From an uncultured Latescibacterota bacterium (lineage in GTDB: Bacteria; Latescibacterota; UBA2968; UBA8231), in the NCBI GenBank assembly GCA_951813615.1, contig OX638377.1:62001-126000 (forward strand): a stretch of DNA of 64,000 nucleotides, read 5' to 3'. The notes below the pieces were generated by a model. It ran no database searches. It was given only the letters and a program-made list of their open reading frames with translations, and was not told where the DNA came from. This document shows, piece after piece, positions 47,485 through 55,880 of this stretch (within the stretch, counting starts at the first letter, position 1; every line of letters begins with the position of its first letter). Made by a program: the position numbers and the translations under genes.

Positions 47485-47991
47485 ATGACTTTGCGAATTT
47501 TGCTGGTAGGTGTGCTCTTTTTGGGCGGCATAATTGCCGAAGAGGCCAACGCGCGCAGCAAGCGCGTAAGGCAGGTTCCCAACGGCTCCGCAGCGAGCTG
47601 CAACACCTGCCACACGGCTGGCGGCGGTTCACCGCTCAATCCGTTTGGCATAGAGATTGTAACCAATTTTCTCACTGCAACTGGCCCAGCCGGTGACGTG
47701 ATTTGGGGCCCAGAGCTAGCAGCCTTGGACTCCGATGGCGACGGAGCGTCTAATGGCGCGGAGTTGGGCGACCCCGACGGCACTTGGATGGTGGGCGATC
47801 CCGATCCAGAAGGAGACGACGATGGGGAAGAGGAAGACCATACGGAACACGACCACGAAGGCGATGCTAGCCTAGTAGGGAAGGTGTTCAACCCCGGCGA
47901 CCCAACGAGCACTCCGCCACCCGACCACGATACAGCGGTCAAGGTATCGACTTGGGCGCAAATCAAGCATCTGATTGGCGCGCTCGACTGA
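47485..47991 (+). CDS. Small c-type cytochrome-like exported protein
   Basis: A 168-residue periplasmic protein with signal peptide (LRILLVGVLFLGGIIAEEANA), a single CxxCH heme-binding motif (CNTCH, residues 39-43) followed by 'TAGGGSPLNPFG', and a Ca-binding loop 'DSDGDGASNGAELGDPDG' of thrombospondin-3 type. An acidic/His linker (DDDGEEEDHTEHDHEGD) may bind metal. The start at 47485 has AAAGGAG; a GTG 30 bases upstream in frame is less likely. It is divergent from the Rieske fusion and lies upstream of copA. Heme axial ligand and redox partner are unknown. Confidence 0.75.
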   Translation: MTLRILLVGVLFLGGIIAEEANARSKRVRQVPNGSAASCNTCHTAGGGSPLNPFGIEIVTNFLTATGPAGDVIWGPELAALDSDGDGASNGAELGDPDGTWMVGDPDPEGDDDGEEEDHTEHDHEGDASLVGKVFNPGDPTSTPPPDHDTAVKVSTWAQIKHLIGALD

Positions 47992-48012
47992 GTGGACCGA
48001 ATGGCTCGGCAA

Positions 48013-48039
48013 TTTTCAATTCCATGACGGCATTGAAAA
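48013..48039. promoter_or_regulatory. Inverted repeat upstream of copA
   Basis: TTTTCAAT at 48013-48020 and its reverse complement ATTGAAAA at 48032-48039 flank an 11-base spacer, 45 bases before the copA ATG. It could be a regulator site but does not match the CsoR or CopY operators I know. Tentative. Confidence 0.3.
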
Positions 48040-48084
48040 CTACCGCACTGAGTGGGTTCGTCGGTCGAATTGCGAGGTTGCAAC

Positions 48085-50313
48085 ATGACGGCAAACAGTA
48101 GAGAGCAACATTTCGCCATTGAGGGCATGCACTGCGCTGGCTGCGTGCAGCAGGTCGAGCAGCAGGTGTCCGGCTTGGCCGGCGTTGAAGTGGCTGACGT
48201 GAACTTGGCGACCGAGCAGATGGCTGTGCGCTTTGATCCGGCGGCTGTAGATGAGGCAAGCATTGCGGCAGCCGTGGCAGAAGCGGGGTTCCGGGCGCGG
48301 GTGCAAGCACCCGAAGCTGAAGGCGCGGCTAGGCGACAGGAGCGCAAGCGGGTCGAGCTCGCCGAGCAAGCGGGGGCGTTTCGCTGGGCTGTTGCGTTTT
48401 GGCTGCCGCTCTTTGCAGTGGAGATGGCCGAGCAGATGGCCGCACCCGTTGTCCCGGCGCTGTCATTGGCTCAGTATCCGCTGCGGGTGGGCGTTTTGCA
48501 TCTGCTGTTCGCGCTGCCGGTGATGTGGATTGGCCGCCAGATCTACGCCGAGGGTGGGCAGGCTCTGTGGCGGGGCCGACCCAACATGTTTTCGCTCATC
48601 GCCATTGGTACGGCTGCGGCGTGGCTCTACAGCGCTTGGGGTTTGGGGTCTGTCGCCGTGGGTGCGGTTGCGGCGTTTGACTCCTATTTCCCGACGGTTG
48701 CGACGATCATCACTCTGATGCTGATGGGCCGCTATCTCGAAGCGCGCTCGCGGTTGCGGGCCGAGGAGGCCATAGGTGCCCTACTACAGCTAAGGCCCGA
48801 CAAGGCCGCGCTGGTGACTGACGATGGGGAGCGGGAAATTGCGGCCGACGCCATCGAGGTGGGCGATTGTCTGCGCGTGCGTCCGGGCGAGCGCATTCCA
48901 GCCGACGGCGAAGTCGTCGAAGGAAGTTCTACGGTGGATGAGTCGCTGCTGACCGGCGAGTCGCTGCCCGTGGTCAAGGAACCGGGTGCTGCCGTGACCG
49001 GCGGTAGCCTCAATGGCGCGGGTGCGCTCATGGTGCGGGCAACGCGCGTGGCCGGGGATGCGCTGCTGATGCAGATGGTGCGCTTAGTCGAGGCCGCGCA
49101 GGCGGGCAAAGCGCCGATTGCCCGCTTGGCCGATGTCGTTGCCGGGTATTTCGTGCCGGCCGTACTGGCCATAGGCGTGGTGGCTGCGGTGGGTTGGCTG
49201 TGGGCCGGGGAGGGCCTGAGCTTTGCGTTGCAGGTTTTTGTAGCTGTGTTGATCATCGCCTGCCCGTGTAGCTTGGGCTTGGCCACGCCAGCCGCCATCA
49301 TGGTCGGCACGGGACGAGGCGCACATTTAGGCATCCTGTTCAAAAGTCCAGAAGTGCTGGAAACAGCGCACAAAGTAGATGCTGTGGTGCTGGACAAAAC
49401 CGGCACGATTACCGAGGGGCGGCCGCAGGTCGTGGCGGTAGAGCCGTTAAATGGACGCCGCGCCGACGAAGTGCTGAGCCTAGCCGCGGCCGTGGAGCGC
49501 GGTTCGGAACATCCGCTGGCCGCGGCGATTGTGGCCGCCGCAACAGAGCAGGGCCTTGCCGTGCCGGAGGCTACCGAAGTTGTGGCGAGTCCGGGCAAAG
49601 GCGCTCAGGCCGCAGTGGAAGGCGATGACGTGGTGGTGGGCAATCGCGCCATGATGGCGGCGGTGGGAGTTCGCCTAGATGAGGACAGCGATTCGGCGGA
49701 CGGTGCTACTGTCGCGTGGGTCGCGGTGGCGGGCGCATTGATCGGTCGCGTGTCTTTGGCCGACCGTCCTCGCCCGCAGAGCAAGGACGACGTGGCTCGA
49801 ATGCGCCAATGCGGCTTGGAGGTGGTGATGCTCACGGGCGACAGCCGTCCGGCCGCGGAAGCCGTGGCGCGTCAAGTGGGAATTGAGACCGTGCGCGCCG
49901 AGGTCTTGCCCGCAGACAAGGCCGCAGCCGTGCAGGCGTTACAGGCAGAGGGCCGCTGCGTGGCCATGGTCGGGGACGGGATCAACGACGCGCCAGCGCT
50001 AGCCACCGCCGATGTGGGCATGGCTTTTGCCACCGGAACGGATGTGGCGGCCGCGTCTGCGCCGGTGGTGCTCATGCACAGCCGGTTGGCGGATGTGGCG
50101 CGGGCCATTGAGTTGAGCCGAGCGGTTGTGCGGACCGTAAAGCAGAATTTGTTCTGGGCGTTTTTTTACAACGCCGCAGGCATTCCGGTGGCTGCGGGCG
50201 CACTTTACCTGTTCGGCGGGCCGCTGCTCAATCCGATGCTGGCGAGCCTCGCGATGGCCTTTTCATCGGTGTCGGTGGTGATGAACGCGCTCCGGTTGCG
50301 GCGCTTTAGCTGA
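48085..50313 (+). CDS. copA: Copper-exporting P1B-type ATPase
   Basis: A 742-residue Cu(I) pump of the inner membrane that moves copper to the periplasm, where the CusCBA pump could remove it. An N-terminal metal-binding domain has 'GMHCAGC' (C17, C20). The transmembrane metal site is 'CPCSLG' (C393, C395). The phosphorylated Asp is D437 in 'DKTGTI', the ATP site has '[10 protein letters not shown]' and the hinge is '[16 protein letters not shown]'. The last helix has '[20 protein letters not shown]', the Met-Ser-Ser signature of Cu(I) ATPases. The start at 48085 is preferred because the upstream codons lack homology. It is single-copy in the window, and no CsoR/CueR regulator is adjacent. 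Confidence 0.94.
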   Translation: MTANSREQHFAIEGMHCAGCVQQVEQQVSGLAGVEVADVNLATEQMAVRFDPAAVDEASIAAAVAEAGFRARVQAPEAEGAARRQERKRVELAEQAGAFRWAVAFWLPLFAVEMAEQMAAPVVPALSLAQYPLRVGVLHLLFALPVMWIGRQIYAEGGQALWRGRPNMFSLIAIGTAAAWLYSAWGLGSVAVGAVAAFDSYFPTVATIITLMLMGRYLEARSRLRAEEAIGALLQLRPDKAALVTDDGEREIAADAIEVGDCLRVRPGERIPADGEVVEGSSTVDESLLTGESLPVVKEPGAAVTGGSLNGAGALMVRATRVAGDALLMQMVRLVEAAQAGKAPIARLADVVAGYFVPAVLAIGVVAAVGWLWAGEGLSFALQVFVAVLIIACPCSLGLATPAAIMVGTGRGAHLGILFKSPEVLETAHKVDAVVLDKTGTITEGRPQVVAVEPLNGRRADEVLSLAAAVERGSEHPLAAAIVAAATEQGLAVPEATEVVASPGKGAQAAVEGDDVVVGNRAMMAAVGVRLDEDSDSADGATVAWVAVAGALIGRVSLADRPRPQSKDDVARMRQCGLEVVMLTGDSRPAAEAVARQVGIETVRAEVLPADKAAAVQALQAEGRCVAMVGDGINDAPALATADVGMAFATGTDVAAASAPVVLMHSRLADVARAIELSRAVVRTVKQNLFWAFFYNAAGIPVAAGALYLFGGPLLNPMLASLAMAFSSVSVVMNALRLRRFS

Positions 50314-50366
50314 AGCCGCCATATTACAGGCTGATGTGGCGCATGGGGCACTTTGGGTATGAGATA

Positions 50367-50400
50367 CTTCGACTCCGCTGCGCTCCGCTTAGTATGACAA
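50367..50400. repeat. Dispersed intergenic repeat
   Basis: CTTCGACTCCGCTGCGCTCC followed by GCTTAGTATGACAA lies between copA and the UPF0261 gene. Sequences of this type (GC-rich with CGCTGCGCTCCGC) occur as dispersed intergenic repeats in many bacterial genomes. A partial relative is at 36387-36407. Confidence 0.5.
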
Positions 50401-50441
50401 AGAGAGAAAACACCTAACGACGCCAGCTTGAGGAGGGCGTT

Positions 50442-51677
50442 ATGGCTACGATTATGATGGTTGGGGCGTTTGACACGAAGGGCGTGGAATACGCCTTTTT
50501 GCGCGAGCAGGTTTTGGCTCGCGGCCACGAAGTCCTATCGGTGAACACGGGCGTTATGGGCGAGTGCGAGGCCTTTGCCGTGGATGTGGAAGCCAGCGCG
50601 GTGGCTGCTGCTGCTGGCGCGTCGCTGGAGTCGCTGCGCGCGGCTGGCGATCGCGGTGCTGCCATGAAGGCTATGGGTGAGGGCGCGGCCAAGGTGGCGG
50701 AGCAAGGGTACGCCGAGGGCCGGTTTGATGGCATCGTCGGCATGGGCGGATCCGGCGGCAGCAGCGTGGTGACCGCGGCCATGCGCGCCCTGCCGGTAGG
50801 CGTGCCCAAGGTGTGCGTTTCGACTGTGGCGGCCGGCGACACTGGAGCGTACGTGGGCAGCAAGGACGTGGTGCTCATTCCGTCGATTGTCGATGTGGCC
50901 GGAGTTAATCGGATTTCGCGAGTAATTTTCACGCGAGCCGCTGGCGCGATCTGCGGCATGGTCGAAGCCGAGCCAGCGCCGGTTGGCGACGACAAGCCAA
51001 TCGTCGTGGCGTCGATGTTTGGCAACACCACGGAATGCGTCAACGCGTGCAGCGAGGCCCTGTCGGCGAGCGGGTACGAGGTCTTGGTCTTTCACGCCAC
51101 GGGCACTGGCGGCCGCACCATGGAGTCGCTCATTGACGAGGGCTTAGTGGATGCGGTGCTGGACATCACCACTACCGAATGGGCCGACGAGGTGTGCGGT
51201 GGCGTCTTCAGCGCGGGGCCGGAGCGCTTGAGCGCAGCGGGCCGGGCGGGTTTGCCTCAGCTAGTGGTCCCCGGCTGCGTGGACATGGCCAATTTTGGCG
51301 GCATGGATACGGTGCCGCAACAGTATAAGGACGGCACGCGGCTCTTTTACGAGTGGAACCCAGAGGTGACCTTGATGCGCACCAATGCTGAGGAGAATGC
51401 GCAGATGGGCCGGATATTCGCTGAAAAGCTCAACGCCGCCCAAGGACCGGTCGCCGTGCTCATCCCGCTCGGAGGCGTGTCGATTCTCGATGGCGACGGC
51501 GAGCTGTTTTGCGACCGCGAAGCCGACCGCGCCTTTGGCGATGCCCTCAAAGCCAACTTGGACGAGGGCATCCTCGTCCGCGAAGTAGATCACAACATCA
51601 ACGATCCAGAATTTGCAGCCGCAGCGACCGCGCTGCTGCTGGAGCTAATTGCCGAGAAAGCAGGAGAGGAATTATGA
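50442..51677 (+). CDS. UPF0261 / Tm-1-like ATP-binding protein
   Basis: A 411-residue protein of the UPF0261 (Tm-1-like) family. Typical features are the N-terminal 'ATIMMVGAFDTKGVEYAFLR', the glycine-rich 'IVGMGGSGGSSVVTAAMRALP', 'TEWADEVCGGVFSAGP', 'VPGCVDMANFGGMDTVP' and 'IPLGGVSILDGDGELFCDREAD'. In plants the homologous domain is fused to a TIM barrel in the tomato Tm-1 protein, and the second gene downstream here encodes such a TIM barrel, so the two may work as partners. The enzymatic reaction is not established. The ribosome site is GAGGAGGG. The downstream cupin overlaps by four bases. Confidence 0.85.
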   Translation: MATIMMVGAFDTKGVEYAFLREQVLARGHEVLSVNTGVMGECEAFAVDVEASAVAAAAGASLESLRAAGDRGAAMKAMGEGAAKVAEQGYAEGRFDGIVGMGGSGGSSVVTAAMRALPVGVPKVCVSTVAAGDTGAYVGSKDVVLIPSIVDVAGVNRISRVIFTRAAGAICGMVEAEPAPVGDDKPIVVASMFGNTTECVNACSEALSASGYEVLVFHATGTGGRTMESLIDEGLVDAVLDITTTEWADEVCGGVFSAGPERLSAAGRAGLPQLVVPGCVDMANFGGMDTVPQQYKDGTRLFYEWNPEVTLMRTNAEENAQMGRIFAEKLNAAQGPVAVLIPLGGVSILDGDGELFCDREADRAFGDALKANLDEGILVREVDHNINDPEFAAAATALLLELIAEKAGEEL

Positions 51678-52087
51678 GCGATAAAAAGACATTCGTACAA
51701 TGCGCCGACGTGGAGACCCAAGTCTTTGACTGGGGCCGGTTAAACTGGCTTTCCGAGCCGCTGGTGACCGCGGCCGAGCACTTTAGCTGCGGCGTAGTGG
51801 GACTGGCACCGGGCAAAGGTCACGAGCGCCACAACCATCCGTATAGCGAGGAAATCCTCTACGTGATAGAGGGCACCGGAATCCAGACGGTGGAGCTGGA
51901 GTCGGGTATGCTGGAAAAGGAGATCGGTCCGGGCGAGTTGGTACACATTCCGACGGCCGTGTATCACTCGACGGTCAATAATGGGGTCGGCCCAATGAAG
52001 TTGATCGCCATCTACGCGCCGTTTGGGCCGGAGGCTGAGTTGCGGAAGATGGAGGGGGTACGGATAGAAAAGGCGTTAAACGGATAG
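51674..52087 (+). CDS. Cupin domain protein
   Basis: A 137-residue single-cupin protein. The two cupin motifs are 'HERHNHPYSEEILYVIEGTG' (metal ligands His, His, Glu) and 'GELVHIPTAVYHSTVN' (His). The N-terminal 'DWGRLNWLSEP' is a conserved lead-in seen in similar stand-alone cupins. The start ATGA overlaps the UPF0261 stop, and the PEP-hydrolase-like gene follows six bases later. Substrate unknown; small-molecule binding or isomerisation related to the other two enzymes is inferred. Confidence 0.85.
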   Translation: MSDKKTFVQCADVETQVFDWGRLNWLSEPLVTAAEHFSCGVVGLAPGKGHERHNHPYSEEILYVIEGTGIQTVELESGMLEKEIGPGELVHIPTAVYHSTVNNGVGPMKLIAIYAPFGPEAELRKMEGVRIEKALNG

Positions 52088-52093
52088 GCGGCT

Positions 52094-52921
52094 ATGGCTT
52101 TTACAAGAGAAGAAGTGCTCGCGAGGTTGCGGCAGAACATCGCCGATGGGGTTCCCATTATCGGCGCAGGGGCTGGCACTGGAATCAGCGCGAAGTTCGA
52201 GGAAGCCGGTGGGGTTGATTTGATTGTGATTTACAATTCCGGGCGATTTCGCATGGCGGGTCGGGGGTCACTGGCTGGGACCATGCCGTATGGGGACGCC
52301 AATGCGATTGTGATGGATATGGCCGGGGAGGTGTTGACGGTGGTGGAGGATACGCCGGTGCTGGCCGGGGTGTGCGGGACGGATCCGTTCCGGCAGATGG
52401 ATGTTTTTCTGCGCGAGGTTGAGGCAATCGGGTTTTCCGGCGTGCAGAATTTCCCGACCGTGGGCCTGATTGACGGGTTGTATCGGCAGAACTTGGAGGA
52501 GACCGGGATGGGGTATGGGGAGGAGGTGGAGATGATCCGCACGGCGCACGAGATGGGGTTGTTGACGACGCCGTATGCGTTTAATCCCGAAGAGGGCGAG
52601 CAGATGGCGGCGGCCGGTGCCGACATTGTGGTGGCGCACGCTGGGCTTACCACCAAGGGTGCGATTGGCGCGACAACCGCGCTGACTTTGGCGGAATCAG
52701 TGGGGTTTGTACAGGCGATATGCGACGCGGCGCGGGGCGTGTCCAAGGAGGTGATTGTGCTGTGCCACGGGGGCCCGATTTCAGAGCCGGAGGACGCCGA
52801 GTACGTGTTGCAAAACACGCAGGGAGTCGATGGCTTCTACGGTGCGTCGAGCATGGAGCGGTTGCCGGTGGAGGTAGCCATTACCGAGCACGTGAAGAAA
52901 TACAAGGCCATCCGCTTTTGA
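52094..52921 (+). CDS. PEP hydrolase-like TIM-barrel protein (Tm-1 C-terminal-type)
   Basis: A 275-residue TIM barrel of the phosphoenolpyruvate hydrolase-like family. Family phrases are '[20 protein letters not shown]', '[20 protein letters not shown]', '[20 protein letters not shown]', '[16 protein letters not shown]', '[16 protein letters not shown]' and '[16 protein letters not shown]'. It is the likely partner of the UPF0261 protein two genes upstream, since the domains occur in one polypeptide in eukaryotes. The actual substrate of this family is not firmly known. Three bases later the methyltransferase gene starts. Confidence 0.85.
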   Translation: MAFTREEVLARLRQNIADGVPIIGAGAGTGISAKFEEAGGVDLIVIYNSGRFRMAGRGSLAGTMPYGDANAIVMDMAGEVLTVVEDTPVLAGVCGTDPFRQMDVFLREVEAIGFSGVQNFPTVGLIDGLYRQNLEETGMGYGEEVEMIRTAHEMGLLTTPYAFNPEEGEQMAAAGADIVVAHAGLTTKGAIGATTALTLAESVGFVQAICDAARGVSKEVIVLCHGGPISEPEDAEYVLQNTQGVDGFYGASSMERLPVEVAITEHVKKYKAIRF

Positions 52922-52923
52922 CG

Positions 52924-53460
52924 ATGCGCCCCTTGCGCAAGGTCGAAGTGAAGCGGCTCTTTGCGGACGCGGCGAGGAGCTATCCGCCCAAGGTGGAGCT
53001 AGCCTTTTTACTCCAGAGCGTCGAAGACCCGCTCAATGTCGGCTCGATGTTTCGCATTGCCGATGCGTGCGGGGCGCGGGAATTGGTTTTTACGGGTGTG
53101 ACGCCTGCGCCGCCGCACGAGGATATTGAGCGCACGGCTCGGGGCCATGAGCGGCGGGTGGCTTGGCGGCGGATTGGGCGCATGGACGAAGCGGCCAATG
53201 CACTGCGGGACGAAGGGTATCACTTGGTGGCGTTGGAAATGGTGCAAGGGGCCGTGTGCTATTTGGAATACGATTTCCCGGACAAAGTGTGTTTGGTGCT
53301 CGGCAACGAGACCAAGGGTGTCTATCGACAGACCTTAGCGTTGTGCGATGGGGCGGTCTATATCCCAATGTACGGCAAGGGGCCGTCGATGAATGTTCAC
53401 GTGGCGGGGGCGCTGGTGGCGTATCAGGCGCTGCTTGGGAGAGAAAGTAATGACGGATAA
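52924..53460 (+). CDS. SpoU/TrmH-family RNA 2'-O-methyltransferase
   Basis: A 178-residue SPOUT-fold methyltransferase. The three motifs are 'EDPLNVGSMFRIADACGARE' (motif 1), 'VCLVLGNETKGV' (motif 2) and 'IPMYGKGPSMNVHVAGALVA' (motif 3, SAM-binding knot). It is the minimal catalytic length without an added N-terminal domain. The target tRNA or rRNA position is unknown. It is the last gene of the UPF0261 operon by spacing, although its function is unrelated. Confidence 0.85.
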   Translation: MRPLRKVEVKRLFADAARSYPPKVELAFLLQSVEDPLNVGSMFRIADACGARELVFTGVTPAPPHEDIERTARGHERRVAWRRIGRMDEAANALRDEGYHLVALEMVQGAVCYLEYDFPDKVCLVLGNETKGVYRQTLALCDGAVYIPMYGKGPSMNVHVAGALVAYQALLGRESNDG

Positions 53461-53500
53461 TTGGGGTTTTATCTTATCCTGCGGCATCTACATTTTATTT

Positions 53501-53707
53501 ATGAACGGAAGGGAATTCATCAGACGTGCCAGACGCTATGCCAGAAGGACTGGACAGGACTTCCACTTCGATCCGCGTCATGGCAAAGGTAGCCATGGGA
53601 CGCTCCGTGTGGGCAATCGTCGCACCACCGTTCCGCACAAAGAGATTGGTTCGGGTCTGCTGGCCGCCATGCTAAAAGACCTGAATATCGACCGAAAGGA
53701 TTTCTGA
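53501..53707 (+). CDS. hicA: HicA-type toxin (mRNA interferase)
   Basis: A 68-residue HicA toxin with a double-stranded RNA-binding-like fold that cleaves mRNA. The catalytic histidine is in 'HGKGSHGTLRVGN', and the ending 'PHKEIGSGLLAAMLKDLNID' is typical. The ATG at 53501 gives the family N-terminus (NGREFIRRARRYARR). The antitoxin gene starts three bases after its stop, the standard hicA-hicB order. Confidence 0.88.
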   Translation: MNGREFIRRARRYARRTGQDFHFDPRHGKGSHGTLRVGNRRTTVPHKEIGSGLLAAMLKDLNIDRKDF

Positions 53708-53710
53708 CTC

Positions 53711-54139
53711 ATGCGCTATATCTATCCGTGTATCCTCACACCAGAAGAAGAAGGGGGTTTCTTCGCATCCTTCCCCGACGTTCCTGGTGCCTTGACCTGT
53801 GGTGACGATCGCGCTGAGACTCTTGAGATGGCCGAAGACGCCCTCGTTGCCATACTCGCGGTGTACGTCCAAGATCGACAGGAGATACCAACGCCAAGTC
53901 CCGCTGCCGATGACCAGGAACTCGTCGCCGTACCTCCTGTTGCCGCGGCCAAGTTGGCCCTCTATACGGCTCTGCGCACACAGGGCATCACTTGGGAAGC
54001 GCTCGCTGACCGCTTGGGCCTGAGCGAGCCTGCTGTCTGCAAGTTGCTCAATCCAGACCACTACTCCCATATCAGTCAGGTCGTGAAAGCGCTCCGAGCC
54101 GTTGGGCGCAACTTGGTAGTCGAAGATCGAGCGGCCTAG
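53711..54139 (+). CDS. hicB: HicB-type antitoxin
   Basis: A 142-residue antitoxin. The N-terminal half is the partial RNase-H-like HicB fold ('YPCILTPEEEGGFFASFPDV' followed by 'PGALTCGDD'), and the C-terminal half is an XRE-like helix-turn-helix ('ITWEALADRLGLSEPAVCKL') that should bind the operon promoter. It neutralises HicA and represses the operon. The nuclease gene follows after 85 bases. Confidence 0.88.
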   Translation: MRYIYPCILTPEEEGGFFASFPDVPGALTCGDDRAETLEMAEDALVAILAVYVQDRQEIPTPSPAADDQELVAVPPVAAAKLALYTALRTQGITWEALADRLGLSEPAVCKLLNPDHYSHISQVVKALRAVGRNLVVEDRAA

Positions 54140-54224
54140 TCTAACGGTTCGGTCGTCGGTCCTGTTTGCGCAGAACGTATGTGTAGGCTGTTGCTCGATT
54201 TCACAACCATAAGAGGCGAAAACA

Positions 54225-55454
54225 ATGGTGGAACAGACACAGGTTCAACGGGTAGAAAGTGTCCTAAAACAGATCCGGGAGTTGAAGGAGAAGGACGAAA
54301 AGGCTGCCCAGGCTACCGGCAAGAATTTTAACGTATTTTCTGTAATCGGCGTTGAAAGAAAGGAAGTGAGACATTCGGCATTTCTCAAAGATCTGCTAGA
54401 TCCGAAGGGGACGCACTCGCAGGGTGTCGTTTTCTTGGAACACTTCTTAAAATTGCCTCCCCTACTAAAAAAGCTACCTCGTTCATTTTACGAAAACCTC
54501 GAAGAATTTCAGGTAACAAAAGAGCAATACGCACCCTACTCGAATAACGAATATGGATTGATCGATATATTCTTGAAAAAGAGGGATGCTTGTATCATCA
54601 TAGAGAACAAGATAGATAGATCCCTTGATCCCGGTCAGCTTAACAAGTACTACACGTACGCGAAAAGGATGCGCTTTAGGCAGATCTGTCTGGTCTATCT
54701 GACTCCCGAAGGTAAAAAGCCGAGCAAGGAATCGCTTGCTGGTCAAGAATCTTTGGATGCAGATCGCGTGATTTGCATTTCATACGAAACCCACATAGTC
54801 GAGTGGCTGGAGGACTGTCTTAGGGAGGTAGTGGGGATTACTCGCCTTCACAAGATACTACTCCAATATAAGGAGATAACTGAAAAACCGACCGGACAAC
54901 CAATCAACAAGGAGCTTACAATGAAAATAAGTGACGTTCTTATTAAAGATTACTACCTCATCACCGAGCTAGAGAATTCTATCACTGAGGCAAAGAGACA
55001 TATACGAGGCAAATTCTGGAAGAAATTGGAGAAAAAAATGGGAGTTTGTGCTGTCGAAAGATGCGATGATAAAGAAATGGAAAGAAATTTCAAGGTTGCA
55101 AGATGCAAGAGGCTACCATGTTTTGAGATTGTAGTTAGGCTAAAGCTATACAGCCTTGAGGTATGGTACGGCTTTGGGCTTCTTGAGAACGGTTCGATAG
55201 TTGATAAATGCAAGGAAGAAAAGTTCGAAAAATACGTCGCTTTGGTTCGTGATGTGCTTGAAGCAAGCGGCGACAAAGATGCGCTTGGATGGAAACTCTT
55301 GAAATATCAGGGCAAGGCGGTTTCGTTTTCTGACTTTGGGACGGAGCAGATGCACCATATTGTTGAAGACGATAAAATGGTCGATGACATTGCTCAAGAG
55401 ATCAAAGGTGCAGTAGATAAATTTATAAAGGCTAAGGAGGACGCCGGCCTATAG
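54225..55454 (+). CDS. PD-(D/E)XK superfamily nuclease-like protein (AT-rich)
   Basis: A 409-residue protein of the PDDEXK_4-like family. The predicted nuclease core is near the N-terminus: 'VRHSAFLKDLLDPKGTHSQG' then Asp114 in 'YGLIDIFLKK' and Glu127/Lys129 in 'IIIENKIDRSLD', giving the D-ExK motif, followed by 'QLNKYYTYAKRM'. The C-terminal ~200 residues are unassigned and charged. Base composition is clearly more AT-rich than the surrounding genes, indicating recent transfer. It lies next to HicAB, so a defence or mobile-island role is plausible; such proteins are often found near defence genes. The following terminator is strong. Confidence 0.78.
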   Translation: MVEQTQVQRVESVLKQIRELKEKDEKAAQATGKNFNVFSVIGVERKEVRHSAFLKDLLDPKGTHSQGVVFLEHFLKLPPLLKKLPRSFYENLEEFQVTKEQYAPYSNNEYGLIDIFLKKRDACIIIENKIDRSLDPGQLNKYYTYAKRMRFRQICLVYLTPEGKKPSKESLAGQESLDADRVICISYETHIVEWLEDCLREVVGITRLHKILLQYKEITEKPTGQPINKELTMKISDVLIKDYYLITELENSITEAKRHIRGKFWKKLEKKMGVCAVERCDDKEMERNFKVARCKRLPCFEIVVRLKLYSLEVWYGFGLLENGSIVDKCKEEKFEKYVALVRDVLEASGDKDALGWKLLKYQGKAVSFSDFGTEQMHHIVEDDKMVDDIAQEIKGAVDKFIKAKEDAGL

Positions 55455-55494
55455 ATCTCATCCTATTCTGCGTGGCGAGCAGTCACCTCGTTTC

Positions 55495-55532
55495 AGTGCC
55501 GAGTGATTAGCGATTATCACTCGGCACTTTTT
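55495..55532 (+). terminator. Intrinsic terminator after the PD-(D/E)XK gene
   Basis: A perfect 13-bp stem, AGTGCCGAGTGAT paired with ATCACTCGGCACT, with an 8-base loop TAGCGATT and a TTTTT run. It lies 41 bases after the nuclease stop codon. Confidence 0.92.
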
Positions 55533-55599
55533 ATTGCCTCTCCACCTCCGTCGCAGCCACCGTTCTCCCTTGGGCAACTATACCGGAAAAACCGATCCT

Positions 55600-55835
55600 T
55601 CAGACCAAAGCGGCGTACTCATAAACCGGAGTCTCGATGGTGCGAACGGGACGGCATCGATCCCACACCGCTTGCTGCAGACGCTCAACAGTTTCCGGTG
55701 AGAAGTGCCTCTCACCAGTCTCGACATTGACTCGCGCCGGGACGTTCTCGATGAGGAAGAGTCTCCCCTCGAACTCAATATGGTACGTCACGTTTTTTTC
55801 ATCAACGTCTCTTTCCATGCTCCGTCTTCAGGCAT
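55600..55835 (-). pseudogene. YgiT/MqsA-like small protein split by a one-base shift
   Basis: Two overlapping reading frames appear to be one gene. A perfect ribosome site (AGGAGGT) lies six bases before an ATG at 55835 encoding MPEDGAWKETLMKKT, then stop. A second frame from 55818 encodes 'EKNVTYHIEFEGRLFLIENV' and continues 'PARVNVETGERHFSPETVE', the YgiT-type pattern without the zinc cysteines. Adding one base to an A7 run at the junction, or a -1 shift there, would fuse the two into a ~77-residue protein. No toxin partner is seen. It may be a pseudogene, a programmed frameshift or a sequence error. Confidence 0.5.
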
Positions 55836-55880
55836 TGTCCTACCTCCTTACCTTAAAGTCAATCCGTCCACGAAGGCTCA

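Noticed and set aside
48732..49598. Long open frame on the minus strand inside copA
   Set aside because: It mirrors the copA codons and gives an Ala/Ser/Thr-rich sequence without any motif.
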